IMG/VR virus record: IMGVR_UViG_3300049491_000419
Coordinates: 1-64,000 of that record
DNA length: 64,000 bases
Origin: a virus
Strand: one strand, 5' to 3'
Below, one piece after another: positions 42,356 through 50,106 of this stretch (position 1 is the stretch's first letter; each line of letters opens with the position of its first letter). The notes beneath the pieces are model-generated. The model saw only the letters and a program-made list of their open reading frames with translations. It was not told the DNA's origin and ran no database searches. The translations under genes were made by a program, and so were the position numbers.

Positions 42356-43035
42356 TAAATGTATCCATTATTGACAAGCTTGCCTGACCGAAAGTCATCA
42401 AGATTAAATTGATTTCTAAGTTGAATAGGAATATACTGAGTTTCTAATTCTAGGCTTACAGTCATATGTGTTGGAACCCACGTGAAGCCGCCGGAGTTTG
42501 CTGCAGGTAAACTCACACCCATATTTGCAGAATAGTTTAGGTTGTCTTTTGTATTAACTGGAACATAATCGATATTTGCTTCGTAACTATAGTCAAAATA
42601 CTTTACGACAACCGGAACGTTATTGAATTGATATTCTCCCAAGTAGTTAAACACCAGTGTTGGTGGCGGTGTACCTGCTTTGTTATACGGAGAAACACCA
42701 AAATAAGATTTCGTAACGGATCGGAAGAAGTGGATGACCGCTAATAAATATAGAGCTTCATCGTTCGACTGTGCTGTGAATTCCGCAGTAATGCTTATTG
42801 GTTTTGGATAAGACCTAACATAGGCATTGTAATTATAGTTTGAATGGATGAAGGGCGTATTGTCGTATTCAGTCACAGAACCAGTTGAAATTGCTGGAGT
42901 ATAAGGAAACAAAACACCACCCGTTTGATAAAGCGGAAATAAAATGTTTGAACTATTTCTGGGTCCAAGAATAGACAAGGACTCGGCTCTGCCGGATTTC
43001 GGTTGTAGACGGGCACGTTGATCTTGTTGTTCCAT
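42355..43035 (-). CDS. baseplate tail-tube cap-like protein (gp48-like)
   Basis: 226 aa from the ATG at 43035, which has an AGGAGAACTTCT ribosome-binding region; the frame runs upstream to 43071 but those codons overlap the late box. Core features are NILFPLYQTGGVLFPYTPAI, VIHFFRSVTKSYFG, PPTLVFNYLGEYQFNNVPVV and YFDYSYEANIDYVPV. The tube-domain fold and its place beside gp53 suggest gp48 or gp54, which cap the baseplate and start the tail tube. I cannot tell the two apart. Confidence 0.65.
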   Translation of the reverse strand: MEQQDQRARLQPKSGRAESLSILGPRNSSNILFPLYQTGGVLFPYTPAISTGSVTEYDNTPFIHSNYNYNAYVRSYPKPISITAEFTAQSNDEALYLLAVIHFFRSVTKSYFGVSPYNKAGTPPPTLVFNYLGEYQFNNVPVVVKYFDYSYEANIDYVPVNTKDNLNYSANMGVSLPAANSGGFTWVPTHMTVSLELETQYIPIQLRNQFNLDDFRSGKLVNNGYI

Positions 43036-43055
43036 TAGAAGTTCTCCTATCTTCT

Positions 43056-43063
43056 TATTTATC
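43056..43063 (-). promoter_or_regulatory. GATAAATA late promoter box
   Basis: Minus-strand box 21 nt before the gp48-like ATG. It is the probable start of the baseplate operon running leftward through gp53, the structural protein and gp5. Confidence 0.6.
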
Positions 43064-43097
43064 AAGGTCATAAAGTGGGTTGTTTATCCTGATACCC

Positions 43098-43126
43098 TTG
43101 ACGAAATGCTCTGCGTGTGCTACAAT
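43098..43126 (+). promoter_or_regulatory. sigma70-type promoter upstream of gp55
   Basis: TTGACG (43098-43103) and TACAAT (43121-43126) with a 17-bp spacer, 30 nt before the gp55 start. It allows the late sigma factor to be made by the host polymerase before late promoters fire. A ribosome-binding CAGGAGAAG follows. Confidence 0.75.
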
Positions 43127-43155
43127 CTATGAAACCCTAACAGGAGAAGACATTA

Positions 43156-44091
43156 ATGTCCCCAAACCTAGACGAAGAAATCCTTATTGAAGACGAAGAT
43201 GGAGAAGAAGCACCGGAAGTTATTGAGGTGATTGCTCCTGTTAAGAAGATCAACTATCTTAACAATAAGGACATGCTTAAAGAGATTCACCGCAGTAAAA
43301 ATTCCTTCTGCGAATACATTGATCCAAAGTACAGTGACTACGATGTTATTGTAGAAACACTTCCGGAAATTTTTCTGCCAGAGACGCAAGAGAGGGGAAA
43401 GATTGCTCGTGCAGCAAGAATCGCTGCAATGGGTTACGAAGCTGCAATGGCTGCTAATCCAAACGTTTCAAAAGCAGACAAGCCAAAGCTTTCAGAATTC
43501 AAGATCAAGCCAGACACATTATCTGTTGATGATTTAGTGTTTCGTGTATTGACATTCGACCATATTCCACTTATGCCGGGACGTAAGAAGAATCCAAAGA
43601 GCGAAGCTGACAAGTATGTTAAGTTGAATTTCTATCCCTTCAAGCATTACATTATCGATCCTGTAGACGGCAAAGAAAAAGAAGTAGGCCGTTCACATTC
43701 AAAGGCAGGTAAGTTCAACCTAGAACGCGGCTCTATTACAAACAAGCTTGCAAAGATGTTCATCCTTATGGTGAACAAATATGCACAGCGTGGTAACTGG
43801 CGCGGTTACACATACCTAGACGAAATGAAGGGCCAGGCACTATTGCAATTAGCGCAAATGGGATTGCAATTTGACGAATACAAATCAGACAATCCATTCT
43901 CATATTACACAGCAAGCGTCTCAAACAGCTTTACCCGTGTTCTTAACTTAGAAAAGAAGAATCAAGATCTTCGTGACGACCTATTAATTGACAGTGGTGC
44001 AAGCCCAAGCTTCTCCCGTCAGCTAGCGGTAGAAGAAGAAATTCGTAGACTAAGAGAAGATGCAACGGATTCAGCGAAAGATGAACACTAA
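43156..44091 (+). CDS. gp55: late transcription sigma factor gp55
   Basis: 311 aa. The C-terminal half holds the gp55 signature: LAKMFILMVNKYAQRGNWRG, then YTYLDEMKGQALLQLAQMG, then NPFSYYTASVSNSFTRVLN, then LEKKNQDLRDDLL. In T4, gp55 (185 aa) binds core RNA polymerase and recognises TATAAATA promoters. The extra N-terminal ~120 residues include an acidic tail (EILIEDEDGEEAPE) and HRSKNSFCEYIDP. The GATAAATA boxes in this window are its likely targets. The next gene overlaps its end. Confidence 0.9.
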   Translation: MSPNLDEEILIEDEDGEEAPEVIEVIAPVKKINYLNNKDMLKEIHRSKNSFCEYIDPKYSDYDVIVETLPEIFLPETQERGKIARAARIAAMGYEAAMAANPNVSKADKPKLSEFKIKPDTLSVDDLVFRVLTFDHIPLMPGRKKNPKSEADKYVKLNFYPFKHYIIDPVDGKEKEVGRSHSKAGKFNLERGSITNKLAKMFILMVNKYAQRGNWRGYTYLDEMKGQALLQLAQMGLQFDEYKSDNPFSYYTASVSNSFTRVLNLEKKNQDLRDDLLIDSGASPSFSRQLAVEEEIRRLREDATDSAKDEH

Positions 44092-45097
44092 TCTATTTGA
44101 TAAAACTGTAGTCTTTACAGATATTCATTTCGGCTTACGTCACAACTCTGCAGAGCACAATAAAGACTGTTTAGACTTTCTTGATTGGCTCATTGCAGAG
44201 GCGCGTAAATATGGCGCCGAAACCTGTATCTTTATGGGTGATTGGCACCACCATCGTTCGAATATTAATATTCTAACGCTTGACTACACTATGCAAGCGT
44301 TGAGGAAACTCAACGCTGCATTTAAAAAATGCTATGTCATGGTAGGCAACCACGATCTCTTCTATAGAGAAAAGCGTGATATCCACTCCATGGTTGTAGG
44401 TAGCGAATTCCCAAACATTGTGTTGGTCGATGCTCCTATGGTCGAGGGTGATGTCGGGCTAATTCCTTGGCTTGTTGAGGACGAATGGAAAGATGTAACC
44501 GACATTAAAACAAAGTACATCTTCGGCCATTTGGAGCTACCAGGCTTTAAGATGAATGCAATGGTGGAGATGCCCGACCATGGCACACTTAATGCTGATC
44601 ATTTCAGACATCAAGATATAGTGTTTTCCGGTCACTTCCACAAGCGTCAAACAAAGGGTAAGATCAATTACATTGGTAATCCCTTTGGTCACAACTATTC
44701 AGACGTATGGGATTTTGAACGTGGTGGCATGTTTTTAGAATGGGGCAAGGAACCTGTGTTTCTAGATTACACAGATGGTCCTCGTTTCATTACTATCAAC
44801 CTGACTGCATTGCTTGAGAATCCAGATCTCTATCTAAAACCAAAAACATATCTTCAAGTTACCCTTGATGCTAACATTACATACGAAGAAGCAAGCTTCT
44901 TGCGTGAGACATTTCTATCTCAATACAATGTTAGAGAATTCAAACTCGTTAAGAACCAAGACGACGAGCTATCAAAGGATTACGCCGGAGACATAACATT
45001 CAAAACAGTTGACCAAATTGTTGTCGAACAATTAACTAATATCGAAAGTGACTCATTCGATACTAAGTTGCTGATTGAAATTTATAATGGACTCTAA
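44081..45097 (+). CDS. gp47: recombination endonuclease subunit gp47
   Basis: 338 aa from the ATG at 44081, in an overlap with the gp55 stop. Metallophosphoesterase motifs of the SbcD/Mre11/gp47 family are present: FTDIHFGLRH (D-x-H), FMGDWHHHR (G-D), YVMVGNHDLFY (G-N-H-D), IFGHLELPG and FSGHFHKRQ (G-H-x-H). The protein forms the nuclease of the gp46/47 complex that resects DNA ends for recombination-dependent replication. The partner gene follows 3 nt downstream. Confidence 0.93.
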   Translation: MNTNLFDKTVVFTDIHFGLRHNSAEHNKDCLDFLDWLIAEARKYGAETCIFMGDWHHHRSNINILTLDYTMQALRKLNAAFKKCYVMVGNHDLFYREKRDIHSMVVGSEFPNIVLVDAPMVEGDVGLIPWLVEDEWKDVTDIKTKYIFGHLELPGFKMNAMVEMPDHGTLNADHFRHQDIVFSGHFHKRQTKGKINYIGNPFGHNYSDVWDFERGGMFLEWGKEPVFLDYTDGPRFITINLTALLENPDLYLKPKTYLQVTLDANITYEEASFLRETFLSQYNVREFKLVKNQDDELSKDYAGDITFKTVDQIVVEQLTNIESDSFDTKLLIEIYNGL

Positions 45098-45100
45098 TAC

Positions 45101-46888
45101 ATGCTGAATCTGAAAGGTCTAACAATTAAAAACTTCATGAGTATCGGCAACGTTACTCAGTCGGTGAATTTCACTGAGAATGATCTAGTCCTTGTGCTTG
45201 GCGAAAACCTAGACTTGGGCGGAAATGATAATAGAAACGGTGTTGGTAAATCTACAATTGTGAACGCACTAAGCTATGCTTTGTATGGTGGTGCTCTAAC
45301 TAACATCAAGAAAGATAATCTAATCAATAAGACTAATATGAAACACATGTTAGTCACGTTATCCTTTGAGGTTAACAATGTTGAATACAGAGTTGAGCGT
45401 GGACGCAAGCCCGGTATCTTCAAGTTTATCAAAGATGGTGTTGAGAAAGATACCGGTGAAGATGAATCGCAGGGTGAAGGTAGACACACCCAAGAAGAAA
45501 TTGAAAGAATTATAGGAATTTCGCATGATATGTTTAAGCATATCTTGGCGTTGAATACCTATGTTGAACCATTTCTTGCTTTAAGGACAAATGATGCACG
45601 GGCCATCATTGAACAATTACTGGGCATAACAAAGCTATCAGAAAAAGCTGACAAACTTAAAGAGGAATCAAAGACTACACGTGACGAAATTAAAGAGGAA
45701 GAGTTTCGTATTTCGGCAGCCACCGAGGCAAACAAACGTATAGAACAGAATATCTTGGGCCTTGAGTCAAAGTCGTCCTTCTGGGACCGTGCTAAGGCGC
45801 AAAAAATAGAGAAGCTACAGAAGTCTATCCTAGAGATGCTTGCGGTAGATATTGATTCTGAAATTTCTCTACACAAGTCTAAGAAAGAGATTGAGGATTT
45901 AGCTGCCGAATATCGTTCCCTGACAAAAGAGCTTTCGGGGTTAGACAAAGAGGTTAGCGAAATCAATCGCATTAAGGTTCGTCTAGAAAAGAATCTTAAC
46001 AGTTATTCTGCTGACATTTGCCCTAAGTGTAATCAGCCTATGGATGCTGAGACTCATAAAAAGTTACATGACGAAGATTTAGCCGACCACGTTGACGCCA
46101 TAACAAGGCTGACTGATAAGGAAACAAAACGCAATGAAGTTAAGACTCTTGCCGAGTCGGTAGCTTCTATTATCCCAGCAGTACCAGCAACTTTCTACAG
46201 CACACTTGATGAGGCATATAACCACAAGTCGACTCTTGATACCTTAGGAAATAACCTAAGCCTTGAACTTGATTCTGTTAATCCCTTTGTTGACCAAATA
46301 GAGGCTCTAAAGAGGGACGGATTGCAGGTTATTGACTTCGCGAAGTTAAATACACTGGTGAAGTTGCGTGACCATCAGGAGTTCTTAAATAAACTTTTGA
46401 CGAGCAAGGACAGCTTCATCCGCAAGAAGATCATTGACCAGAATTTAGCATTTCTGAATCACCGACTAGCACACTATCTTGCGGATATCGGATTACCCCA
46501 TTCTGTAAAGTTCAAGTCTGACCTAGACGTTGAAATTACAATGTATGGTAAGGAGTTTGACTTTGATAATTTAAGTCGAGGTGAAAGGACAAGATTGATC
46601 TTGTCCTTGTCTTGGTCTTTTAGAGATGTTTTTGAATCCATGAATGATAAAATCAATTTGCTCTTTATCGACGAGCTTATTGATTCTGGGCTAGACTCGA
46701 GTGGTGTTGAGGCTGCCCTTGCAATCTTGAAGAAGATGGGAAGGGAGAACAAGAGAAACATTTTCTTAATTAGCCATAGAGACGAATTGATTGGGCGTGT
46801 ATCTAATGTACTAAAGGTTATCAAGGAAGGTGGATTTACAAGCCTAGAGACTAACGATACTCTTGACACGCAAAGAGTGTCAAGCTAA
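45101..46888 (+). CDS. gp46: recombination ATPase subunit gp46
   Basis: 595 aa. Walker A is GVGKST at about residues 47-52. The central coiled coil is broken by a zinc hook CPKC (C307 and C310) with NQPMDAE after it. The ABC signature LSRGERTRLILSL is near residue 490 and Walker B LLFIDELIDSGLDSSG near 520. This is the SbcC/Rad50-type partner of gp47; it tethers DNA ends and couples ATP hydrolysis to nuclease action. The last codons contain an 8-bp inverted repeat (46862-46884). Confidence 0.93.
   Translation: MLNLKGLTIKNFMSIGNVTQSVNFTENDLVLVLGENLDLGGNDNRNGVGKSTIVNALSYALYGGALTNIKKDNLINKTNMKHMLVTLSFEVNNVEYRVERGRKPGIFKFIKDGVEKDTGEDESQGEGRHTQEEIERIIGISHDMFKHILALNTYVEPFLALRTNDARAIIEQLLGITKLSEKADKLKEESKTTRDEIKEEEFRISAATEANKRIEQNILGLESKSSFWDRAKAQKIEKLQKSILEMLAVDIDSEISLHKSKKEIEDLAAEYRSLTKELSGLDKEVSEINRIKVRLEKNLNSYSADICPKCNQPMDAETHKKLHDEDLADHVDAITRLTDKETKRNEVKTLAESVASIIPAVPATFYSTLDEAYNHKSTLDTLGNNLSLELDSVNPFVDQIEALKRDGLQVIDFAKLNTLVKLRDHQEFLNKLLTSKDSFIRKKIIDQNLAFLNHRLAHYLADIGLPHSVKFKSDLDVEITMYGKEFDFDNLSRGERTRLILSLSWSFRDVFESMNDKINLLFIDELIDSGLDSSGVEAALAILKKMGRENKRNIFLISHRDELIGRVSNVLKVIKEGGFTSLETNDTLDTQRVSS
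46862..46884 (+). terminator. hairpin at the end of gp46
   Basis: CTTGACAC (46862-46869) and GTGTCAAG (46877-46884) form an 8-bp perfect stem with a 7-nt loop, lying within the last codons of gp46 just before the stop. No U-tract follows, so it may be a weak terminator or an mRNA 3'-end stabiliser. Confidence 0.5.
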
Positions 46889-46918
46889 ACTAGAACTTCA
46901 ATAATAAGAAAGGATTTT

Positions 46919-47629
46919 ATGGCTACACAAGATGGAAATATTGCATATGATATGTTATTTGTTGATGAATTTTATCATCACGCATATCCCGATGGCACTG
47001 ATGAACATAAAAGTTTCTATGTAGATACAGTTCTTCGCGGTGAAATACAAATATCTACATTCATTGAAAATGCCATTGCAAAGGCTGGTGGCCTTGAAAG
47101 AAACAGTAAGTTTGCAATGGATTTAGATGATGGTTCGGAGGTTAAGAGCGCTGTAAGCTCATACAGAAACAATCACGTTATTAAGGGTCAATGGATGCAT
47201 ACTTATGAAATAAGTAATGTTCATACAAAGACCGGACCATTAAGAATTGTTGGGTATAACAAGATTATCAAAAAGTTTGAGTTTTATTTTATACCTAATT
47301 CTGCATTTTCACATCTAAAGGGAGTTCTAACACTGCCGATAGAAACATATAGTGGATATTATGCATCATTGGGTATGTCTCCAACTTTTACAGGGGTTCG
47401 AACTAGCGATAGCAAATGGCATCAATATCAAGTGGCTGATTTTATCACAATGTGCAAGATGCGAGCACCGACTCCACCGAATATTTCTTTACCAGTTGTT
47501 GATTCTGACATTTTGACCAAAAATGATCCCATTCCACAAAACGCCATCCCTTATAGTCAATACATCGAGTGGTTAAAAACTCGAGATTCTCAGGAAACAC
47601 CACCCACTGACCCTTGCGTGATATCTTAA
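46919..47629 (+). CDS. hypothetical protein
   Basis: 236 aa with an AAGAAAGGA ribosome-binding region. It has YDMLFVDEFYHHAYPDGTDE, then FIENAIAKAGGLERNSKFAM, then VIKGQWMHTYEISNVHTK, then HQYQVADFITMCKMRAPTPP. No family recognised. Its last 185 nt overlap the minus-strand nuclease gene in antisense. The proline-rich end (RAPTPPNISLP) may be a flexible tail. Confidence 0.65.
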   Translation: MATQDGNIAYDMLFVDEFYHHAYPDGTDEHKSFYVDTVLRGEIQISTFIENAIAKAGGLERNSKFAMDLDDGSEVKSAVSSYRNNHVIKGQWMHTYEISNVHTKTGPLRIVGYNKIIKKFEFYFIPNSAFSHLKGVLTLPIETYSGYYASLGMSPTFTGVRTSDSKWHQYQVADFITMCKMRAPTPPNISLPVVDSDILTKNDPIPQNAIPYSQYIEWLKTRDSQETPPTDPCVIS

Positions 47630-47969
47630 TGAGAATAAGATTTAGATCACCCTCATCCTCGACTTCCTTTTGCTGTGCAATCCAGGAGTCGAGGATTTTC
47701 ACATCCGCATACCAGAGTTGATGAAACGGAAAATCAGCATAGGATTTACATTCTATGTTCCAATGCTTCCATGCCTCTGGTGGATGAATATCACCCTTCT
47801 TACCTTGTAGCTGTGCTGAGTCGATTTGAGATTTGCGGAATGTATTCTTCCCGCCAACAAAGGCGCCCGATGATGGAATACGAAGAAACGATTCTGAATA
47901 GGTCTCACTAAGAAACTTAGCTACTTCTAGTTCCCACGCATTACCTTTAGCTTTACTTTTTGATGGCAT
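47445..47969 (-). CDS. PD-(D/E)XK nuclease / resolvase-like protein
   Basis: 174 aa from the ATG at 47969, preceded by CAGGGGTTATA. KGNAWELEVAKFLSETYSES (E in helix 1), then IPSSGAFVGGKNTFR, then GKKGDIHPPEAWKHWNIECK (D and E-x-K) form the core of a restriction-type or Hjc-like nuclease. The C-terminal part (CIDYKGWRFVEWDHFWSKC) is encoded antisense to the end of the 46919 gene. It may resolve recombination intermediates alongside gp46/47. A near-late box (GGTAAATA) lies upstream. Confidence 0.7.
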   Translation of the reverse strand: MPSKSKAKGNAWELEVAKFLSETYSESFLRIPSSGAFVGGKNTFRKSQIDSAQLQGKKGDIHPPEAWKHWNIECKSYADFPFHQLWYADVKILDSWIAQQKEVEDEGDLNLILIKISRKGQWVVFPENLEFLTTRCIDYKGWRFVEWDHFWSKCQNQQLVKKYSVESVLASCTL

Positions 47970-48002
47970 TATAACCCCTGTTTTCATTATTTACCACCAC
48001 TT

Positions 48003-48010
48003 GATAAATA
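48003..48010 (+). promoter_or_regulatory. GATAAATA late promoter box
   Basis: Plus-strand box 22 nt before the endolysin ATG, with TAGGAGGACAC as ribosome-binding site. Late timing fits a lysis gene. Confidence 0.7.
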
Positions 48011-48032
48011 TAGAAAATTAATAGGAGGACAC

Positions 48033-48617
48033 ATGTTCCCAGTATCATTTGAAAAAGCTATTGATCATGCCATGCTTTACGAAGTAGGCGGATTTTGGAA
48101 GCTTACACCAGACGTAAGAGCAGGACTTATCGACACACCAGCACAAAGAAAAGCGGTAGGTTATGTCGATGATCCACTTGACCGTGGTGGTGAGACAAAA
48201 TTCGGTGTCGCTAAGAATGCTAATCCAGACCTCGATATTACAAATCTTGATTGGGAAACCGCTGAGGCTGTATATTATGACCGTTATTGGGTTGCAGGTG
48301 CTTGCGGCAGTTTGCCACCGCGAGTTGCCGTTCTACACTTTGACGGCTGTGTTAATCACGGCATTAGTAGAGCTAAGAAATTCTTGCAGGGTGCAGTTGG
48401 TGCTGAACAAGACGGAATTGTCGGGAGACAAACTCTAGCAGCAGTTTCCGCTATGGACCCAATTGCTGTATGTGAAAGTATCTGCTTACAACGTGCAAAA
48501 TTCTACCGTGACATTGTCGCAGCTAAACCAGCTCAAGAAAGATTCTTAAAGGGTTGGTTGCGTAGAATTGACGAAATGCATATCTTTACAACAGATCCAT
48601 CAGTCACTTTTGAGTAA
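48033..48617 (+). CDS. endolysin, GH108-type muramidase
   Basis: 194 aa. MLYEVGGFWKL (catalytic E in E-x-G-G), then GYVDDPLDRGGETKFGVAKN (the D-x-G-G-x-T-K/x-F-G signature), then EAVYYDRYW, and a C-terminal HFDGCVNHGISRAKKFLQG, then GIVGRQTL peptidoglycan-binding region match GH108 endolysins, which cleave the glycan backbone at the end of infection. The GH108 core and the PG_binding_3-like domain are both present. No holin is evident next to it. It has a late box and a strong SD. Confidence 0.88.
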   Translation: MFPVSFEKAIDHAMLYEVGGFWKLTPDVRAGLIDTPAQRKAVGYVDDPLDRGGETKFGVAKNANPDLDITNLDWETAEAVYYDRYWVAGACGSLPPRVAVLHFDGCVNHGISRAKKFLQGAVGAEQDGIVGRQTLAAVSAMDPIAVCESICLQRAKFYRDIVAAKPAQERFLKGWLRRIDEMHIFTTDPSVTFE

Positions 48618-48621
48618 GGAA

Positions 48622-48641
48622 ACAGGGCTTTTTAGCCCTGT
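48622..48641 (+). terminator. terminator-like hairpin after the endolysin
   Basis: ACAGGGCT (48622-48629), loop TTTT, AGCCCTGT (48634-48641): an 8-bp perfect stem 4 nt after the endolysin stop. The following bases (GTCAATATTG) lack a U-tract, so termination may be partial and read into the structured region. Confidence 0.65.
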
Positions 48642-48642
48642 G

Positions 48643-49290
48643 TCAATATTGTCTGCCCACATGCGGCAGCGATGCTAAAATAGCTTAACAGTTCATACTG
48701 TTCAAGCAAATTTACATAGATAGCGGGACTGACGCGCCCCGTGAACGTACAAGGCCACAGCGTATAGGTTTTACACATCAAAACTACAAAGCACACAAAA
48801 CCCAAATCTTTTCTAACTCCCAAAGCAAAATTTCTTTTACACATTATAAGGTTAGCGAGCCTAGTTAATAATTTCGCCGGCGTGTCTTTCGGAAAGGAGA
48901 GCAACAGCCAGTGTCCGCTGAATGTGCAGTGGCAAGATTGTAAGAACGCCACCACTGTGGTAAGTAAGACGATCGATAAAGTTTGCAGCAAATATGTGAA
49001 AACAGGGTATGGTTTGCTGGTCGCGTAAACATTGGCTGAACGATGTTTGCATTGCGATGAGGACAGAAAGATGTTACAACATCCGGTCCCCCTTTCGGAA
49101 CGCTTAATAGCGTGTAGTTGACATAATCAATCCAACACTACAGAAATATTCCGATTCAGAGTCTGGTGACGCTGTCAAGTGTTCCCTATCTAAGGTTTTA
49201 GATACCCTTGGTCTGACTCCTCCGTCAAACTTATCTCTTCTACTGTAGTTTGAGCGAAGCGGCTAAGCCAGAACGAAAAACGAGCGTAGT
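48643..49290 (+). ncRNA. candidate large structured non-coding RNA
   Basis: About 650 nt with no credible gene on either strand but many perfect or near-perfect stems: 48653-48657/48665-48669, 48687-48692/48697-48702, 48724-48727/48738-48741, 48849-48853/48858-48862, 48886-48889/48893-48896, 48915-48920/48927-48932, 48949-48952/48957-48960, 49012-49017/49025-49030, 49061-49064 plus 49070-49075 with 49078-49083 plus 49086-49089, 49101-49104/49109-49112, 49113-49117/49138-49142 and 49187-49193/49198-49204. Three stems contain G-U pairs that are valid only on the plus strand. An A/C-rich, G-poor linker lies at 48769-48848. Size and setting recall phage-borne ornate RNAs such as GOLLD or ROOL, but no consensus was recognised. 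Confidence 0.6.
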
Positions 49291-49866
49291 TTACGAAGCG
49301 AGTGTTTCGTGAGTGGCGCGGTCTGTAAGACCGACAGCAGTGACATCGCTCTTCTTGTAAATGCGTTTTGCGAGTTTAACCACTTCTTGATTCGCTTCTA
49401 AGCTAATGTCTACATGTGGTCTCAACTGTATACGAAATATTTCGTTTGAATACGTTTCGACACCCACGACTCCTGTGAACTTCTGGAAATACAATGTCAC
49501 AAATGCGCTAAGACGCAACTCCACCTCTCCGATCAGTGATGGTAGTTCTTCCTTCGTTACAGGATCAATGTGACGCATGAGTTTAATCTCGCCTTTTGTG
49601 ATGTACATCTCAGTGAACATGTGACGACCTTCTGACTTTTTCATGTAGATGTAACCAGGTTGTCGAACCAATGTCTTTCTGGAAAATAATTCAATATTGA
49701 GTTCTCTATTAGGTAACGTGTCCACTTCATACGGACTCCACTTAATGCTTTGCGCATCAAGTAATCTTGACAGTTCATAAACCCAACGGTGCTTAGGATA
49801 ACGCTCCCAGCATTCGATATCATCCTTAGGGATGTCGAACTCTTGCGTGTCTGTTTTTCTGTGCAT
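49291..49866 (-). CDS. hypothetical protein
   Basis: 191 aa. DTQEFDIPKDDIECWERYPK, then RWVYELSRLLDAQSIKWSPY, then YIYMKKSEGRHMFTEMYIT, then FQKFTGVVGVETYSNEIF, then VDISLEANQEVVKLAKRIYK. A mixed alpha/beta protein with no signal peptide. It is downstream of the gp26 operon and its stop lies at the edge of the structured RNA candidate; its 3' end is palindrome-rich (ACGAAA .. TTTCGT, 49273-49311). Confidence 0.65.
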   Translation of the reverse strand: MHRKTDTQEFDIPKDDIECWERYPKHRWVYELSRLLDAQSIKWSPYEVDTLPNRELNIELFSRKTLVRQPGYIYMKKSEGRHMFTEMYITKGEIKLMRHIDPVTKEELPSLIGEVELRLSAFVTLYFQKFTGVVGVETYSNEIFRIQLRPHVDISLEANQEVVKLAKRIYKKSDVTAVGLTDRATHETLAS

Positions 49867-49875
49867 ATGTACCTC

Positions 49876-50106
49876 TTACATGTATTCCTTGGCGTTTGGA
49901 TTTTGCGCCTTTAGTTTCCTGTTGATTACCTTAATAAAAATCTCTCTGTCTTCAAAGCTTGCACCCCATAAGCTATTCCATTCAATACCGCCACCCATGT
50001 GGAGAGCGATCTCGGCCATTTGTTCTCTAAGAGCAAACGAATCCCTGACATATGATTGAATGAGGTCACCTAATTGTTCAGGTGGTAAAAAGATTAGTGA
50101 CCTTAT
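49876..50106 (-). CDS. small baseplate-region protein with apparent AUA start
   Basis: 76 aa if started at ATA (50106-50104), which overlaps the gp26 TAA as ATAA. The frame reads RSLIFLPPEQLGDLIQSYVR, then DSFALREQMAEIALHMGGG, then IEWNSLWGASFEDREIFIKV, then INRKLKAQNPNAKEYM. No ATG, GTG or TTG occurs between the upstream in-frame stop and the coding core; the first ATG (at MAEIALHM) would remove 29 residues. It occupies the position of the baseplate-hub assembly gene that follows gp26 in related phages. A single G-to-A change in an original ATGA would explain the sequence. Confidence 0.65.
   Translation of the reverse strand: MRSLIFLPPEQLGDLIQSYVRDSFALREQMAEIALHMGGGIEWNSLWGASFEDREIFIKVINRKLKAQNPNAKEYM

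Noticed and set aside
48769-48872. tmRNA with a tag ending in TAATAA
   Set aside because: An open stretch does end in two stops, but the tag would not end in the usual alanine-rich sequence, and no tRNA-like acceptor, T-loop or CCA end was found.
48632-49052. Minus-strand open frames in the structured region (119 and 63 aa)
   Set aside because: Their translations are cysteine- and leucine-rich without coding character, they lack ribosome-binding sites, and they run across perfect RNA stems.
49118-49150. TTGACA in the structured region as a promoter
   Set aside because: No acceptable -10 box lies at 16-18 bp, and the sequence is part of a predicted stem-loop.
48643-49290. Group I or group II intron, or RNase P RNA
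   Set aside because: There are no flanking exons that would join into a gene, no domain V-like hairpin, and only an isolated ACAGAA match to RNase P, without the other conserved segments.
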